A DNA stretch of 64,000 nt from NCBI GenBank assembly GCA_903832285.1, contig CAILAY010000001.1:1-64000 (forward strand), given 5' to 3'. Each line of letters begins with the position of its first letter. Within the stretch, counting starts at the first letter, position 1. This DNA is from an uncultured beta proteobacterium. GTDB lineage: Bacteria > Pseudomonadota > Gammaproteobacteria > Burkholderiales > Burkholderiaceae_C. Of this stretch, positions 53,219-63,210 are shown in pieces. The notes under the pieces are model-generated. The model saw nothing but the letters and a program-made list of their open reading frames with translations, did no database searches and was not told the DNA's origin. The position numbers and the translations under genes are program-made.

Positions 53219-54868
53219 ATGCCTGGTTTGCATCGCACTTTCTCTTTTCTCACAGCCCTGATCCTGTTTCTGGTGGGCCAGGCTCATGCGGGCGAGGTCG
53301 TGGAGCAGCAGTTCCGTTCAGAACTGCTGAATCGCAACTACCACTATCAGGTGTACCTTCCCGATGGCTACGCGCAACAGGGCGCCAGGCGTTATCCGGT
53401 GTTATACCTGCTACATGGCGCGGGCGGTGACGAACACGAATGGATTGAGTCGCTCGGCGCGCGTCAAACTTTGGACAGCATGATCGCAGGCGGCCAGATT
53501 CAGTCGATGGTGGTGGTGATGCCGGGCCACCTGCAGGGCTGGTGGGTGGACGGTGCGAGTGAACAGAGCGAGAGCGCCTTGCTGCAAGAATTGATGCCGC
53601 ATGCGGAGAGTCATTTTCGGGTCCTGGCGACGCGCGAGTCCCGGTTGATCGCAGGATTTTCGGCCGGCGGCTACGGCGCGCTGAACCTGGCGCTGAAATT
53701 CCCGCGACGCTTTGCCGCAGCGGCCCTGTTGAGCCCTGCGATCTACGACCCGCTGCCGCCCGCACACTCGTCGGCCATGACGCAGCCGCCTTTTCAAACG
53801 GATGGGCGATTCGATCCGGCGCGCTGGCGGGCCCTGAACTACACGGCGCACATCGACGCCTACAAGCGCTCGGGTATCAAGGTACCGCTGTTCATCTTCA
53901 GCGGCGACCACGACACGTTCGGCATCGCCCTGCAATCAGCGCAGTTGTACGAGAAACTGCGCCTTCATCAGCCTGGCGAAATTGCGCTGCGCATTGTGGA
54001 TGGCGACCACGAAGGTTCGCTCTGGCGTGCGGTGTTGCCGGAAGCACTGCTGTTTCTGAATGCCCGCCTGCTGCCGCCATTGGCGTGGGAGACGGCGCGC
54101 GTCATGAGCTACAACATCCGCTGCGGTTCCTGTGAACGTGCTGACGACGTAAATCACTGGAGCCGGCGCAAGTTGCTCGTGGCTGACGTGATCGCCAAAT
54201 CGGGAGCCGATGTGATTGGTCTGCAGGAGGCGGAACTGTTTCAGGTGCAGGATCTGGCGGCCCTGCTGCGCGACTTCGATTGGGCTGGCGTGGGCCGCGA
54301 CGACGGGAAGGAAAAGGGCGAAATGAACGCTGTCCTGGTGCGGCGCTCTGCCTTCTCCATCACTTCCCAAAAAACGCTGTGGCTGTCGCCGACGCCGGAC
54401 CAGGTATCCAAAGGCTGGGACGCCATGTTGAATCGCACGCTAACGCTGTTGCAACTCAGAAGCCGCAGCACCGGCAAGGAACTAAATTTCCTGAATACGC
54501 ACTTGGATCACATGGGGAGGGACGCACGCAATGAGAGCGCCAGACTGATCGCGAAAACGGTGCAGAACCTGGGTGTAAACCGACCGGTGATTTTGACGGG
54601 CGACTTCAATGCCAAGTCGGATTTCCCCGGATACACGTGGTTGACTGCGACGCTGCGGGATGCTGCATCGGTGACACGCACGCCAACGATGGGCGGCGGC
54701 ATCAGTTTCAACGGGTTTGGCACCGACCTGCAACCAGGCAACAAGATTGATTACGTTTTTGTCAGTCAGGGAACCGAGGTAGGGTCACACCGGATCATCA
54801 CCGATCTGTACGACGGACTTTACGCTTCGGATCATTTTCCGATTGCGGTGGAAGTGCACTGGCACTGA
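53219..54868 (+). CDS. Secreted esterase fused to an endonuclease/exonuclease/phosphatase (EEP) domain
   Basis: 549 residues. Signal peptide 1-24 (cleavage near AHA-GE). Residues about 30-285 are an esterase-D-type alpha/beta hydrolase with oxyanion LLHGAGGDEHEW, nucleophile Ser148 in AGFSAGGYGAL, and Asp230/His264 candidates. Residues about 293-549 are an EEP domain: MSYNIR (Asn299), LQEAE (Glu337), NTHLDHMG (His428), GDFNAKSD (Asp462, Asn464), KIDYVFV (Asp511) and SDHFPIAV (His539). Both sites look complete. The second domain could act on phosphodiesters, lipids or sugar phosphates. The start follows CAGGGA. Convergent with the AEC gene downstream. Confidence 0.85.
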   Translation: MPGLHRTFSFLTALILFLVGQAHAGEVVEQQFRSELLNRNYHYQVYLPDGYAQQGARRYPVLYLLHGAGGDEHEWIESLGARQTLDSMIAGGQIQSMVVVMPGHLQGWWVDGASEQSESALLQELMPHAESHFRVLATRESRLIAGFSAGGYGALNLALKFPRRFAAAALLSPAIYDPLPPAHSSAMTQPPFQTDGRFDPARWRALNYTAHIDAYKRSGIKVPLFIFSGDHDTFGIALQSAQLYEKLRLHQPGEIALRIVDGDHEGSLWRAVLPEALLFLNARLLPPLAWETARVMSYNIRCGSCERADDVNHWSRRKLLVADVIAKSGADVIGLQEAELFQVQDLAALLRDFDWAGVGRDDGKEKGEMNAVLVRRSAFSITSQKTLWLSPTPDQVSKGWDAMLNRTLTLLQLRSRSTGKELNFLNTHLDHMGRDARNESARLIAKTVQNLGVNRPVILTGDFNAKSDFPGYTWLTATLRDAASVTRTPTMGGGISFNGFGTDLQPGNKIDYVFVSQGTEVGSHRIITDLYDGLYASDHFPIAVEVHWH

Positions 54869-54905
54869 ACATGCCAGGACGCGTCCGAGGTTTCGATCGG
54901 CAACC

Positions 54906-55835
54906 TCAATTCGCCGTCAGCATGGGCAGCAGCAGGCCCAAGGCAAAGGGCAAGCTCAGCATTGCAAACAGTGTGGACAGCGTCACCAACCCGGCGACAT
55001 AGGCGCCGTTGTAGCCCATGCGGGATGCCAGCACGTAGGAACTTGGCGCAGTGGGCAGTGCTGAGAACGTCAACAGCACCGTGCTCTGCAACGGCGTCAG
55101 ATGAAACGCCAAAGCCAGACCGCAGGCCAGCATCGGCAGCACAAAATGTTTTAGCCCCAGCACACTCATGGTCAGAATCCTGGCACTTGCCAGATGACCC
55201 AACTGCATGCCGGCACCGGCGGCCATCAGGCCCATCGCCAGCGATGCAGCGCCGATGCGGGTCACCGTGGGGTCGAGCCAGACGGGGATGTGCAAGCCGG
55301 CCAAGTTGGCTGCAAGCCCGGACAGGGTGGCGATCACCAGCGGGTTGCGCGCCAGTTCGCGTGCCAGTCCCCGCTGGGCATGCCGGGCCATCGGCCAGAC
55401 CGCAGCGACGTTGAACAGCGGCACGCACAAGCCGATCAGCAGCGCGGTCAGCGACTGACCCTGTGGCCCGGCGAGCCGGTCCACCAGCGCCAGCGCCACG
55501 AAGGAGTTGAAACGAAAGGCCACCTGCGCCGACGCCGCGTGTTCGCGCGGGTCGATATGTCTTGCGGCCCAGGGCCAATGTGGAATGGAGTAGGCCAGGG
55601 CGATGGACAGCGCTGCCAGCGCCAGACCGGCGCCAATAAAGTTCGAAGCCGCGCCAAGATCGAGCGGGCTTTTCATGATCGATTGAAAAAGCAGCACTGG
55701 AAACAGCATGAAATACACCAGGCTCTCCACCTGCTGCCAGACGTTGCGATTCAATGCCGTGTAGCGGCACACGAGGTAGCCGCACAGGATCAGGGAAAAA
55801 TCGGGAATGAGAAGTTGCGCAAAGTTCACGGGCAC
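54906..55835 (-). CDS. AEC-family (auxin efflux carrier-like) transporter
   Basis: 309 residues with about ten hydrophobic segments arranged 5+5. The opening [20 protein letters not shown] and the paired blocks [20 protein letters not shown] and [20 protein letters not shown] are characteristic of bacterial AEC proteins, often organic-acid exporters or importers. No neighbouring gene indicates its substrate. The start at 55835 diverges from the Bug gene, with about 170 bases between the two starts that show no clear promoter. Confidence 0.88.
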   Translation of the reverse strand: MPVNFAQLLIPDFSLILCGYLVCRYTALNRNVWQQVESLVYFMLFPVLLFQSIMKSPLDLGAASNFIGAGLALAALSIALAYSIPHWPWAARHIDPREHAASAQVAFRFNSFVALALVDRLAGPQGQSLTALLIGLCVPLFNVAAVWPMARHAQRGLARELARNPLVIATLSGLAANLAGLHIPVWLDPTVTRIGAASLAMGLMAAGAGMQLGHLASARILTMSVLGLKHFVLPMLACGLALAFHLTPLQSTVLLTFSALPTAPSSYVLASRMGYNGAYVAGLVTLSTLFAMLSLPFALGLLLPMLTAN

Positions 55836-56010
55836 GAGAATAACCGCAATGCCGCTGCCCTCGTGGGTGGGCGAGGGCGTTGGAATGCCCGTTCCTGCAA
55901 ATCAGGAATCGGGATCGTGTCCGTTCGCCTATGATGGCGTTCGGCCGCGAGCGCTTGCCGCACGAGCATGTCGGGCCACCGCACAACGATCAATGAAGGC
56001 AGGAAAAGTC

Positions 56011-56976
56011 ATGATGTTTCGCCGTACTCTTTTGGCCCTGTCTCTTGTGGCTTTGACCACCTCGGTGCTGGCGCAAAATTACCCCACCAAGCCGATCCGC
56101 TTGACGGTGCCTTTCGCCCCTGGCGGCACGACCGACATCATCGCCCGCATCGTGGCGGAGGGCTTGGGCAAGGCCCTGGGCCAGACGGTGGTGGTGGAGA
56201 ACAAGTCCGGTGGTGGTGGTGTACTCGGCGCCAGCGACACCGCCAAATCCGCGCCCGATGGCTATTCGCTTGGCATGGCCACGGTCTCGACGACCGCGGC
56301 GAACCCGGCCATCAATCCGAAAATAACCTACAACCCCATCACCGACTTCACGCCCATCATCAACATTGCGGCCACTCCCAATGTGATTGCGGTGCATCCC
56401 AGCTTTCCGGCCAGGGACTACAAGGGTTTTGTTACCGAGCTCAAACACAATCCCGGCAAGTATTCGTATTCCTCGTCGGGCACCGGTGGCATCGGTCATT
56501 TGCAGATGGAGTTGTACAAGAACCTCAGTGGCACCTTCGTCACGCACATTCCCTACCGCGGCGCCGGGCCCGCGCTGAACGACACCGTGGCCGGTCAGGT
56601 CTCAATGACCTTCGACAACATGCCCTCGTCCATGCCATTCATTCAGACCGGACGCCTGGTTGCCATCGTCGTGGCGGCACCCCAGCGCTTGGCGCAATTA
56701 CCCAATGTGCCCACTTTCAAGGAAGTGGGACTGGAGCCCGTGAACCGCATGGCCTACTACGGTATCTATGGTCCCAAGGGCATGCCCAGGGAGATCGTTA
56801 ACAAGATCAATGCAGCAGTGCGTAAGGCACTGGAAGATCCGGCCGTGAAAAAGCGTATCGAGGACACTGGTTCCATCATCATCGGCAACACCCCCGAGCA
56901 GTTTGCCGAGCAGATCAAGGCCGAGTTCGAGGTCTACAGGAAGGTCGTGGCGTCGTCCCACTTGAAGCTTGAGTGA
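56011..56976 (+). CDS. Bug-family (TctC-like) periplasmic solute-binding protein
   Basis: 321 residues. Signal peptide ([20 protein letters not shown]), then the Bug hallmarks [33 protein letters not shown] and [18 protein letters not shown] lies about six bases before the ATG at 56011. Bug proteins bind carboxylates or amides for tripartite tricarboxylate transporters, but no TctA/TctB genes are present here, which is common for this very large betaproteobacterial family. The strong expansion of Bug genes supports the Burkholderiales assignment. Confidence 0.93.
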   Translation: MMFRRTLLALSLVALTTSVLAQNYPTKPIRLTVPFAPGGTTDIIARIVAEGLGKALGQTVVVENKSGGGGVLGASDTAKSAPDGYSLGMATVSTTAANPAINPKITYNPITDFTPIINIAATPNVIAVHPSFPARDYKGFVTELKHNPGKYSYSSSGTGGIGHLQMELYKNLSGTFVTHIPYRGAGPALNDTVAGQVSMTFDNMPSSMPFIQTGRLVAIVVAAPQRLAQLPNVPTFKEVGLEPVNRMAYYGIYGPKGMPREIVNKINAAVRKALEDPAVKKRIEDTGSIIIGNTPEQFAEQIKAEFEVYRKVVASSHLKLE

Positions 56977-56984
56977 AACCCCGA

Positions 56985-57002
56985 TCTGTCCTCAACTGTT
57001 CA
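56985..57002 (-). repeat. Half copy of the 52-bp REP-like element
   Basis: TCTGTCCTCAACTGTTCA matches one end of the element, read in reverse, with one mismatch. It lies between the Bug gene and xerD, overlapping the leader of xerD. The other arm is missing, so it cannot form the full hairpin. Confidence 0.5.
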
Positions 57003-57006
57003 TCGG

Positions 57007-57891
57007 ATGTTGAACGACCGCATTGACAGCTTCGTTGATGCGCTATGGCTGGAGCATGGCCTGGCGCGCAATACACTAACGGCCTACCGACGCGATTTGA
57101 CGGCGTACAGCGAATGGCTGCGGGCGCAGGATAAGACGCTGGACGACACCGCCGAAGCCGACCTCAACGCCTATTTTTCCGCGCGCCACAGCAGCACCAA
57201 GGCAACTTCCGCGAACCGGCGCCTGACCGTTTTCAAGCGCTACTTTCGGTGGGCCTTGCGCGAGCGTTTCATCCAGGCCGATCCCACGCTCAAACTCTCC
57301 GCGGCAAGACAGGCACTGCGGGTTCCAAAAACCCTGACCGAAGCGCAGGTGGAGGCGTTGCTGGATGCGCCCGATGGGGATGCACCACTGGGCCTGCGCG
57401 ACCGCGCCATGCTGGAGTTGATGTACGCAAGCGGCTTGCGGGTGAGTGAATTGGTGACGCTGAAAAATTTTAACTTGAGCCTTAACGACGGCGTACTGCG
57501 CGTGTTGGGCAAGGGAAACAAGGAGCGCCTTGTGCCCTTCGGTGAGGTCGCCCGCCTGTGGTTGCAGCGCTATCTGGCCCAGTCGCGCGCTGCCATCCTG
57601 GGAACGCAACAGACCGAAGACTTGTTCGTCACCCAGCTTGGACACGCCATGAGCCGGGTCATGTTCTGGAAGATCGTTAGAAAATACGCACTCGCTGCCC
57701 ACATCACCGCGCCGTTGTCGCCCCACACCTTGCGCCACGCTTTCGCCACGCATTTGCTCAATCACGGCGCTGATCTGCGTTCGGTGCAGATGCTGCTGGG
57801 CCATGCGGACATATCCACCACCACGATCTATACCCATGTGGCACGAGAGCGGCTTAAGGTGCTGCATGCGGCCCATCATCCGCGTGCATGA
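57007..57891 (+). CDS. xerD: Tyrosine recombinase XerD
   Basis: 294 residues, usual length. The N-terminal SAM-like domain (FVDALWLEHGLARNTLTAYR) is followed by the catalytic domain with Arg145 (ASGLRVSELV), Lys169 (LGKGNKERLVPFG), His240/Arg243 (SPHTLRHAFATHLLNHGADL), His266 (LLGHADISTTTIYTHV) and the nucleophile Tyr275. All are intact. It resolves chromosome dimers with XerC at dif. It is a chromosomal XerD rather than a phage integrase: no att-like repeats or integron features flank it. Confidence 0.94.
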   Translation: MLNDRIDSFVDALWLEHGLARNTLTAYRRDLTAYSEWLRAQDKTLDDTAEADLNAYFSARHSSTKATSANRRLTVFKRYFRWALRERFIQADPTLKLSAARQALRVPKTLTEAQVEALLDAPDGDAPLGLRDRAMLELMYASGLRVSELVTLKNFNLSLNDGVLRVLGKGNKERLVPFGEVARLWLQRYLAQSRAAILGTQQTEDLFVTQLGHAMSRVMFWKIVRKYALAAHITAPLSPHTLRHAFATHLLNHGADLRSVQMLLGHADISTTTIYTHVARERLKVLHAAHHPRA

Positions 57892-57930
57892 CGCGGACGA
57901 TACTTGAACCATAAGAAGAGTTGGTCACTG

Positions 57931-58410
57931 ATGGATCCTCACACGCTTTCCCTAGTCTGGGACTTCCCGCAGCCATTCATCCTGCCGGTCACTCCGCGGG
58001 GCGACGACATCGACGGTCTAAATCACACCAACAATGCGGTCTATGTGCAGTGGTGTGGGCAGATTGGCTGGGCCCATTCGGAAGCACTGGGACTGAGTCT
58101 GGCCGACTACCGGCGCCTCGATCGGGCCATGGCGATTCGCCGCGGCGAATACGAGTATTTGCTGCCCACCGCTCTCGGCGACGAACTGACCCTCGCCACC
58201 TGGATCATGGCCAGTGACGGCAAGCTGACGATGGAGCGGCGTTTTCAATTGATCCGCAATCGCGATCGCGCCACCGTGCTGCGGGCGCGCTGGGATCTGG
58301 TGTGCATTGAACTCAGTAGCGGGCGCGTGCGGCGCATGCCGGGTGAGTTCTGCGAGATCTATCTGCCGGCCAGGGTCAACCCCTCAGATACGCCAACTCC
58401 AACTCGCTGA
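57931..58410 (+). CDS. Acyl-CoA thioesterase, YbgC/FadM-like (hot-dog fold)
   Basis: 159 residues from the ATG at 57931. TPRGDDIDGLNHTNNAVYVQ is the hot-dog active-site helix (Asp-His region), followed by RRGEYEYLLPTALGDELTLA and MERRFQLIRNRDRATVLRARWDLV by its core FQLIRNRDRATV. It resembles YbgC/FadM thioesterases that clear acyl-CoAs. A TTG nine codons earlier is in frame but weaker. The stop region overlaps the convergent DUF455 gene by 35 bases. Confidence 0.85.
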   Translation: MDPHTLSLVWDFPQPFILPVTPRGDDIDGLNHTNNAVYVQWCGQIGWAHSEALGLSLADYRRLDRAMAIRRGEYEYLLPTALGDELTLATWIMASDGKLTMERRFQLIRNRDRATVLRARWDLVCIELSSGRVRRMPGEFCEIYLPARVNPSDTPTPTR

Positions 58411-59170
58411 AACCCGCCGCGCGGCGGGCGGCAACGTTGTAGGGCGGCTTCAGGCGCGGTGCGCGGTAGCGTTGCACCAGCGTGGCGTAGTGATCGAGCG
58501 GGTCCAGTTCATTACGCTTGCACAGCCAGCGGTACCAGTGGTTGCCTATGGCCACATGTCCGACCTCATCGCGCAGGATGACGTCCAATTCCGCCACCGC
58601 CTGCAGCGCGTGCGCCGTGCCTACTTTGCGCAAGCGGGCCTGGATCAGCGGCGTCGCGTCCAGGCCGCGCGCCTCCAGCGTGCGCGGCACCAGGGCCATG
58701 CGTGCCACGATGTCGCCCTTGGACCTTTCGCACATCTCCCACAGCCCGTCGTGCGCGGCGAAGTCACCGTATTCAAATCCCAGTTGCAGCAGGTGCGCGC
58801 GCAGCAGGCTGAAGTGTCGGGCCTCCTCCGCGGCCACCCGCAGCCAGTCGCGATAGAAGGTTTCGGGCATGCCGGGAAAACGCCAGACGGCGTCCAGCGC
58901 CAGGTTGATGGCGTTGAACTCGATGTGACAGATGGCGTGCAGCAACGCGGCCAGACCCTGAGGCGTGAAGGGCGAGCGTTGCGGCACCAGGGCTGGGGAC
59001 ACGAGTTCGGGTCGGGACGGGCGACCGGGCAGGCCAAGGGGTTCTGGCAGTTGATCTTCCGGCGCCAGCGATGCTGTGACGGAGGCCGCCTGCAATCCAA
59101 GCACCACCGCCACTTTGTCGTTGACATCGGAGGTGATGAGTGCGGCCAGGGCCTGTGCACGAAGTTCCAT
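58376..59170 (-). CDS. DUF455 ferritin-like protein
   Basis: 264 residues. The four-helix ferritin-like core has metal-ligand pairs in AICHIEFNAINLALD, RVAAEEARHFSLLRAHL, CERSKGDIVARMALVP and ILRDEVGHVAIGNHWY (E..H pairs, EExxH and ExxH). This matches the DUF455 family, related to MiaE-like di-iron proteins. Its reaction is unknown; an oxidative di-iron role is likely. The preceding N-terminal part (residues 1-60) is a linker with PLGLPGRPSRPELVSP. Start ATG at 59170. Confidence 0.9.
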   Translation of the reverse strand: MELRAQALAALITSDVNDKVAVVLGLQAASVTASLAPEDQLPEPLGLPGRPSRPELVSPALVPQRSPFTPQGLAALLHAICHIEFNAINLALDAVWRFPGMPETFYRDWLRVAAEEARHFSLLRAHLLQLGFEYGDFAAHDGLWEMCERSKGDIVARMALVPRTLEARGLDATPLIQARLRKVGTAHALQAVAELDVILRDEVGHVAIGNHWYRWLCKRNELDPLDHYATLVQRYRAPRLKPPYNVAARRAAGFSELELAYLRG

Positions 59171-59249
59171 TCGCCCATTATCAAACCTTGTCCCTACCGG
59201 CTAAACTTTGCTGCCATAACAACCCCGACAATATTTCAGATTGGACCCC

Positions 59250-60233
59250 GTGAGCGAACTCCATAAATTCCTGTTTGACGGTCTGCCCGTGCGCGGCATG
59301 GTGGTGCGCCTGACCGATGCCTGGACCCAGATCCTGGAGCGCCGCGCCGCCAACAGCGACACCGGTGCCTACCCCGAGGCGGTGAGCAATTTGCTGGGTG
59401 AGATGACGGCGGCAGCGGTTTTGATGCAGGCCAGCATCAAATTCAATGGGGCGCTGGTGCTGCAGATCTTTGGCGACGGACCGGTCAAACTGGCGGTGGT
59501 GGAGGTACAGCCCGATTTGAGCGTGCGAGCGACGGCCACGGTGCTGGGTGTGGTGGCGAATGAGGCCCGTGTCAGCGACATGGTGAACGTGTCAAACCAG
59601 GGGCGTTGCGCCGTCACCCTTGATCCACAGGAAAAGTTTGCTGGGCAGCAGCCGTATCAAGGTGTGGTGCCTTTGCATGGTGATCGGGGCGAGAAACTGG
59701 AGAGATTCAGTGAGGTGCTGGAGCACTATATGCGGCAGTCCGAGCAACTGGACACGACGCTGGTCCTGGCCGCCAACGGCAAGTTGGCCGCGGGTCTGCT
59801 GATCCAGCGCTTGCCCAGCGGCGGGGTCGGCAATCTGAGTGGAGGTCTGTCGGTGGACGTGGACGAAATCGGTCGCCATGAAGACTACAAGCGCATCGCG
59901 TTGCTGGCATCCACGCTAAAGAAGGAAGAGCTGCTCACACTCGATGTGGACACCATCCTGCATCGTTTGTTCTGGGAAGAAAGACTGCTGCGCTTCGAGG
60001 CACAGGCCGGTGCAGCGGCACCGCGATTTGCCTGCCGTTGCAGTCGCGAACGTGTGCGTAACATGATTCGAAGCCTGGGCGTGGAGGAGGTGGGGGACAT
60101 CCTGTCCGAGCGCGAAAATGTCGAGGTGGGCTGTGACTTTTGCGGACAGCAATACCGTTTCGACGCCGTTGACGCGGCGCAGATATTCAAGGCGAGTGCA
60201 GGACCCGCCCCAGACAGTTCACTGCTTCACTGA
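59250..60233 (+). CDS. hslO: 33-kDa redox-regulated chaperone Hsp33
   Basis: 327 residues. LHKFLFDGLPVRGMVVRLTD opens the chaperone domain; PYQGVVPLHGDRGEKLE and LVLAANGKLAAGLLIQRLP are family segments. The C-terminal zinc switch is present: CRC at about residue 262 and CDFC at about 297, the CxC...CxxC pattern that responds to oxidation. I chose the GTG at 59250 (VSELHKF); the TTG three codons upstream is an alternative. The REP-like copy 3 begins five bases after the stop. Confidence 0.95.
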   Translation: MSELHKFLFDGLPVRGMVVRLTDAWTQILERRAANSDTGAYPEAVSNLLGEMTAAAVLMQASIKFNGALVLQIFGDGPVKLAVVEVQPDLSVRATATVLGVVANEARVSDMVNVSNQGRCAVTLDPQEKFAGQQPYQGVVPLHGDRGEKLERFSEVLEHYMRQSEQLDTTLVLAANGKLAAGLLIQRLPSGGVGNLSGGLSVDVDEIGRHEDYKRIALLASTLKKEELLTLDVDTILHRLFWEERLLRFEAQAGAAAPRFACRCSRERVRNMIRSLGVEEVGDILSERENVEVGCDFCGQQYRFDAVDAAQIFKASAGPAPDSSLLH

Positions 60234-60237
60234 GACC

Positions 60238-60289
60238 TTGCGGGACAGACCAAAGCTACGCGCAGCGAGCGTGCTCTGTCCTCAACTGA
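60238..60289 (-). repeat. 52-bp REP-like palindromic element, copy 3
   Basis: Reverse-oriented relative to copies 1 and 2 and nearly identical to copy 2 (one changed base, GCTGCGCG for GCTTCGCG). It lies between hslO and the convergent kinase gene, and its first 34 bases form the last codons and stop of that gene. Confidence 0.8.
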
Positions 60290-60795
60290 TCAGTTGCGCG
60301 CAGCGCCGCCGCTAGGCGTTCGTGGCCGCTGCCACAGATGACTTGGTAGCGCACGCCGCCTTGATCCAGTGCTGCGCGCAGCAACTTGTCCACGGGTTCA
60401 CGCACATGGGCTCCGTCGCGCTGCAGTCCATCTGCTACCCAGGGCAGATCCAGCCCCATCACCAGCGTCAGGTCATAGTGGCGTTGATGCGCCAGCGCAA
60501 AATCGTACAGCGTGCGATCGGCAAACAACAGTTCGCTGTAGATCGCCGTCATCAGCGGCGTGGTGTCGGCAATCAGCCAATCGGCGCACGGGCTCTGTAG
60601 CACGCGGCGTGCCTGCTCCATGCAGATGTCCCATTGCTCGTGCGACTGAGGCGTGCGACCCTCTTTGTCACACCACTCGCGCAATACTTCCGGCACCCAG
60701 ATAGCGCTTTGGCCATGTGCATTCCAGTGCGCGGTGAGGCGTTGTGCGAGTTCGGTTTTGCCGGTGCTTTCGGGGCCAAGAATGGCTATTTTCAT
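60256..60795 (-). CDS. NadR-like nicotinamide-riboside kinase (AAA ATPase)
   Basis: 179 residues. P-loop ILGPESTGKTELAQRL, the conserved WVPEVLREWC and ADTTPLMTAIYSELLF match the kinase domain of NadR, without its adenylyltransferase and helix-turn-helix parts. The product should phosphorylate nicotinamide riboside delivered by PnuC, which is directly upstream (TGATG overlap). I chose the ATG at 60795. The last ten residues (QLRTEHARCA) and the TAG come from the REP-like element, so the tail is probably newly acquired and may not affect function. Confidence 0.88.
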   Translation of the reverse strand: MKIAILGPESTGKTELAQRLTAHWNAHGQSAIWVPEVLREWCDKEGRTPQSHEQWDICMEQARRVLQSPCADWLIADTTPLMTAIYSELLFADRTLYDFALAHQRHYDLTLVMGLDLPWVADGLQRDGAHVREPVDKLLRAALDQGGVRYQVICGSGHERLAAALRATDQLRTEHARCA

Positions 60796-61439
60796 CAGCG
60801 TTGCGGGTTGCCGCGCGTTGCACGCAAGGACGCGCTGGCAAGGCGATGCTGCCAGGCGCGCCAACCTACCACGCTCAGGGCGATGAAGAGCGTGTAGAGG
60901 ATCACCGTGAGCCACAGGCCCTTGTAGGCGAAGAGGGCGACGCTGGTGACGTTGACCACGATCCACAAGAGCCAGTTCTCGATGAACTTGCGCCCGAGCA
61001 GGAATTGGCCGACCACACTCAGTGCGGTGGTGAAGGCATCCCACCAGGGTACGTCGGTGTCGGTGTAGGTTTTGAGGAAGTAGCCCGTCACCGGCCAGAG
61101 AGTGGCGCTACCCGCGATCGTCCAAATGATTCCCCAGCGCGACAGCCTGGCCACGCGTAACCCGGCTTCGCTCGTCGCGCTGCGAGAGCCACGCAGCCAT
61201 TGCCACCAGCCCCAGAGTGCGATCAGTGCAAAGAAGATTTGCAGCGAAGCATCGCCGTAGAGCTTGCTGCGCCAGAACACCGCGAAGTACATCAGCGAGC
61301 TGACGATGGCCAGTGGCCAACCCCAATGCAGTTCGCGAATATTCAAGACCACCATGGCCAGTGCCAGGATGAAGGCGACGACTTCCAGCCAGGTGGTGGG
61401 CGAGCCCCACAGCGAAAAAGCGGTGCCAGAGAGATCCAT
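60795..61439 (-). CDS. pnuC: Nicotinamide riboside transporter PnuC
   Basis: 214 residues, about seven hydrophobic segments. TWLEVVAFILALAMVVLNIR, HWGWPLAIVSSLMYFAVFWRSKLYGDASLQ by its core SLMYFAVFWRSKLYGDA, FFALIALWGWWQWLRG and PWWDAFTTALSVVGQFLLGRKFIENW (core GQFLLGRKFIENW) are PnuC family segments. Import is driven by phosphorylation inside the cell, which the downstream kinase would do. The pair forms an NAD salvage unit. ATG at 61439 lies ten bases downstream of the ftsB end. Confidence 0.93.
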   Translation of the reverse strand: MDLSGTAFSLWGSPTTWLEVVAFILALAMVVLNIRELHWGWPLAIVSSLMYFAVFWRSKLYGDASLQIFFALIALWGWWQWLRGSRSATSEAGLRVARLSRWGIIWTIAGSATLWPVTGYFLKTYTDTDVPWWDAFTTALSVVGQFLLGRKFIENWLLWIVVNVTSVALFAYKGLWLTVILYTLFIALSVVGWRAWQHRLASASLRATRGNPQR

Positions 61440-61449
61440 CGAGAGCTGT

Positions 61450-61731
61450 CTATTTGCGCGGCGTGATCTGCACGAACATCTCGTTGGGCTTGACCATGCC
61501 GAGTTCGCTGCGCGCCTTTTCTTCGACCATCTCCAAACCCTCTTTCAGATCGCGCACCTCGGAGGCAAGGCGTTCATTGGCGAGTTGGGCCGCGGCATTT
61601 TTTTCGGTCAGCGTTTGCAACTTGCTCTGTAGCTTCGCCACATTGGGTACGCTGCCACGACCCAACCACAGTTGCGCGTGCACGATCGCCAGCAGGGCCA
61701 GCAGAATGACCGGGACCACACGCCGACTCAT
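61450..61731 (-). CDS. ftsB: Cell division protein FtsB
   Basis: 93 residues. An N-terminal transmembrane helix (VVPVILLALLAIVHAQLWLG) is followed by a coiled coil (VAKLQSKLQTLTEKNAAAQL) and the conserved EEKARSELGMVKPNEMFVQ tail. FtsB joins FtsL and FtsQ to activate septal cell-wall synthesis. It follows eno by about 120 bases in the same direction, the usual order in beta- and gammaproteobacteria. The spacer includes a GC-rich inverted repeat without a T-run. Confidence 0.95.
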   Translation of the reverse strand: MSRRVVPVILLALLAIVHAQLWLGRGSVPNVAKLQSKLQTLTEKNAAAQLANERLASEVRDLKEGLEMVEEKARSELGMVKPNEMFVQITPRK

Positions 61732-61853
61732 TGGGCAACCTCCGCATTACGCGCCGCGGCGCTATGAGCCTTGGGGGCGGCCCGGCGGCTCATGGCTGAG
61801 TCAGGCGGTGGTTGCAGCCGTTCCTGCCCATCTTGTTTGTGCTTGAGGCGAAC

Positions 61854-63137
<1,284 letters not shown>

Positions 63138-63210
63138 TTATTTCTCTTTCAAAGCAAAAAACACGGACTAACAAAAAACAAAAATCAAACCTAGACGGTT
63201 GCGCAAATTC

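Noticed and set aside
57007..57891. Tyrosine recombinase as an integrase of a mobile island
   Set aside because: Length and motifs fit housekeeping XerD, and no flanking attachment repeats, tRNA or mobility genes were found.
61764..61793. Inverted repeat ATGAGCC...GGCTCAT between eno and ftsB as a terminator
   Set aside because: The seven-base arms enclose a GC-rich 16-base loop and no T-run follows on either strand; eno and ftsB are co-directional.
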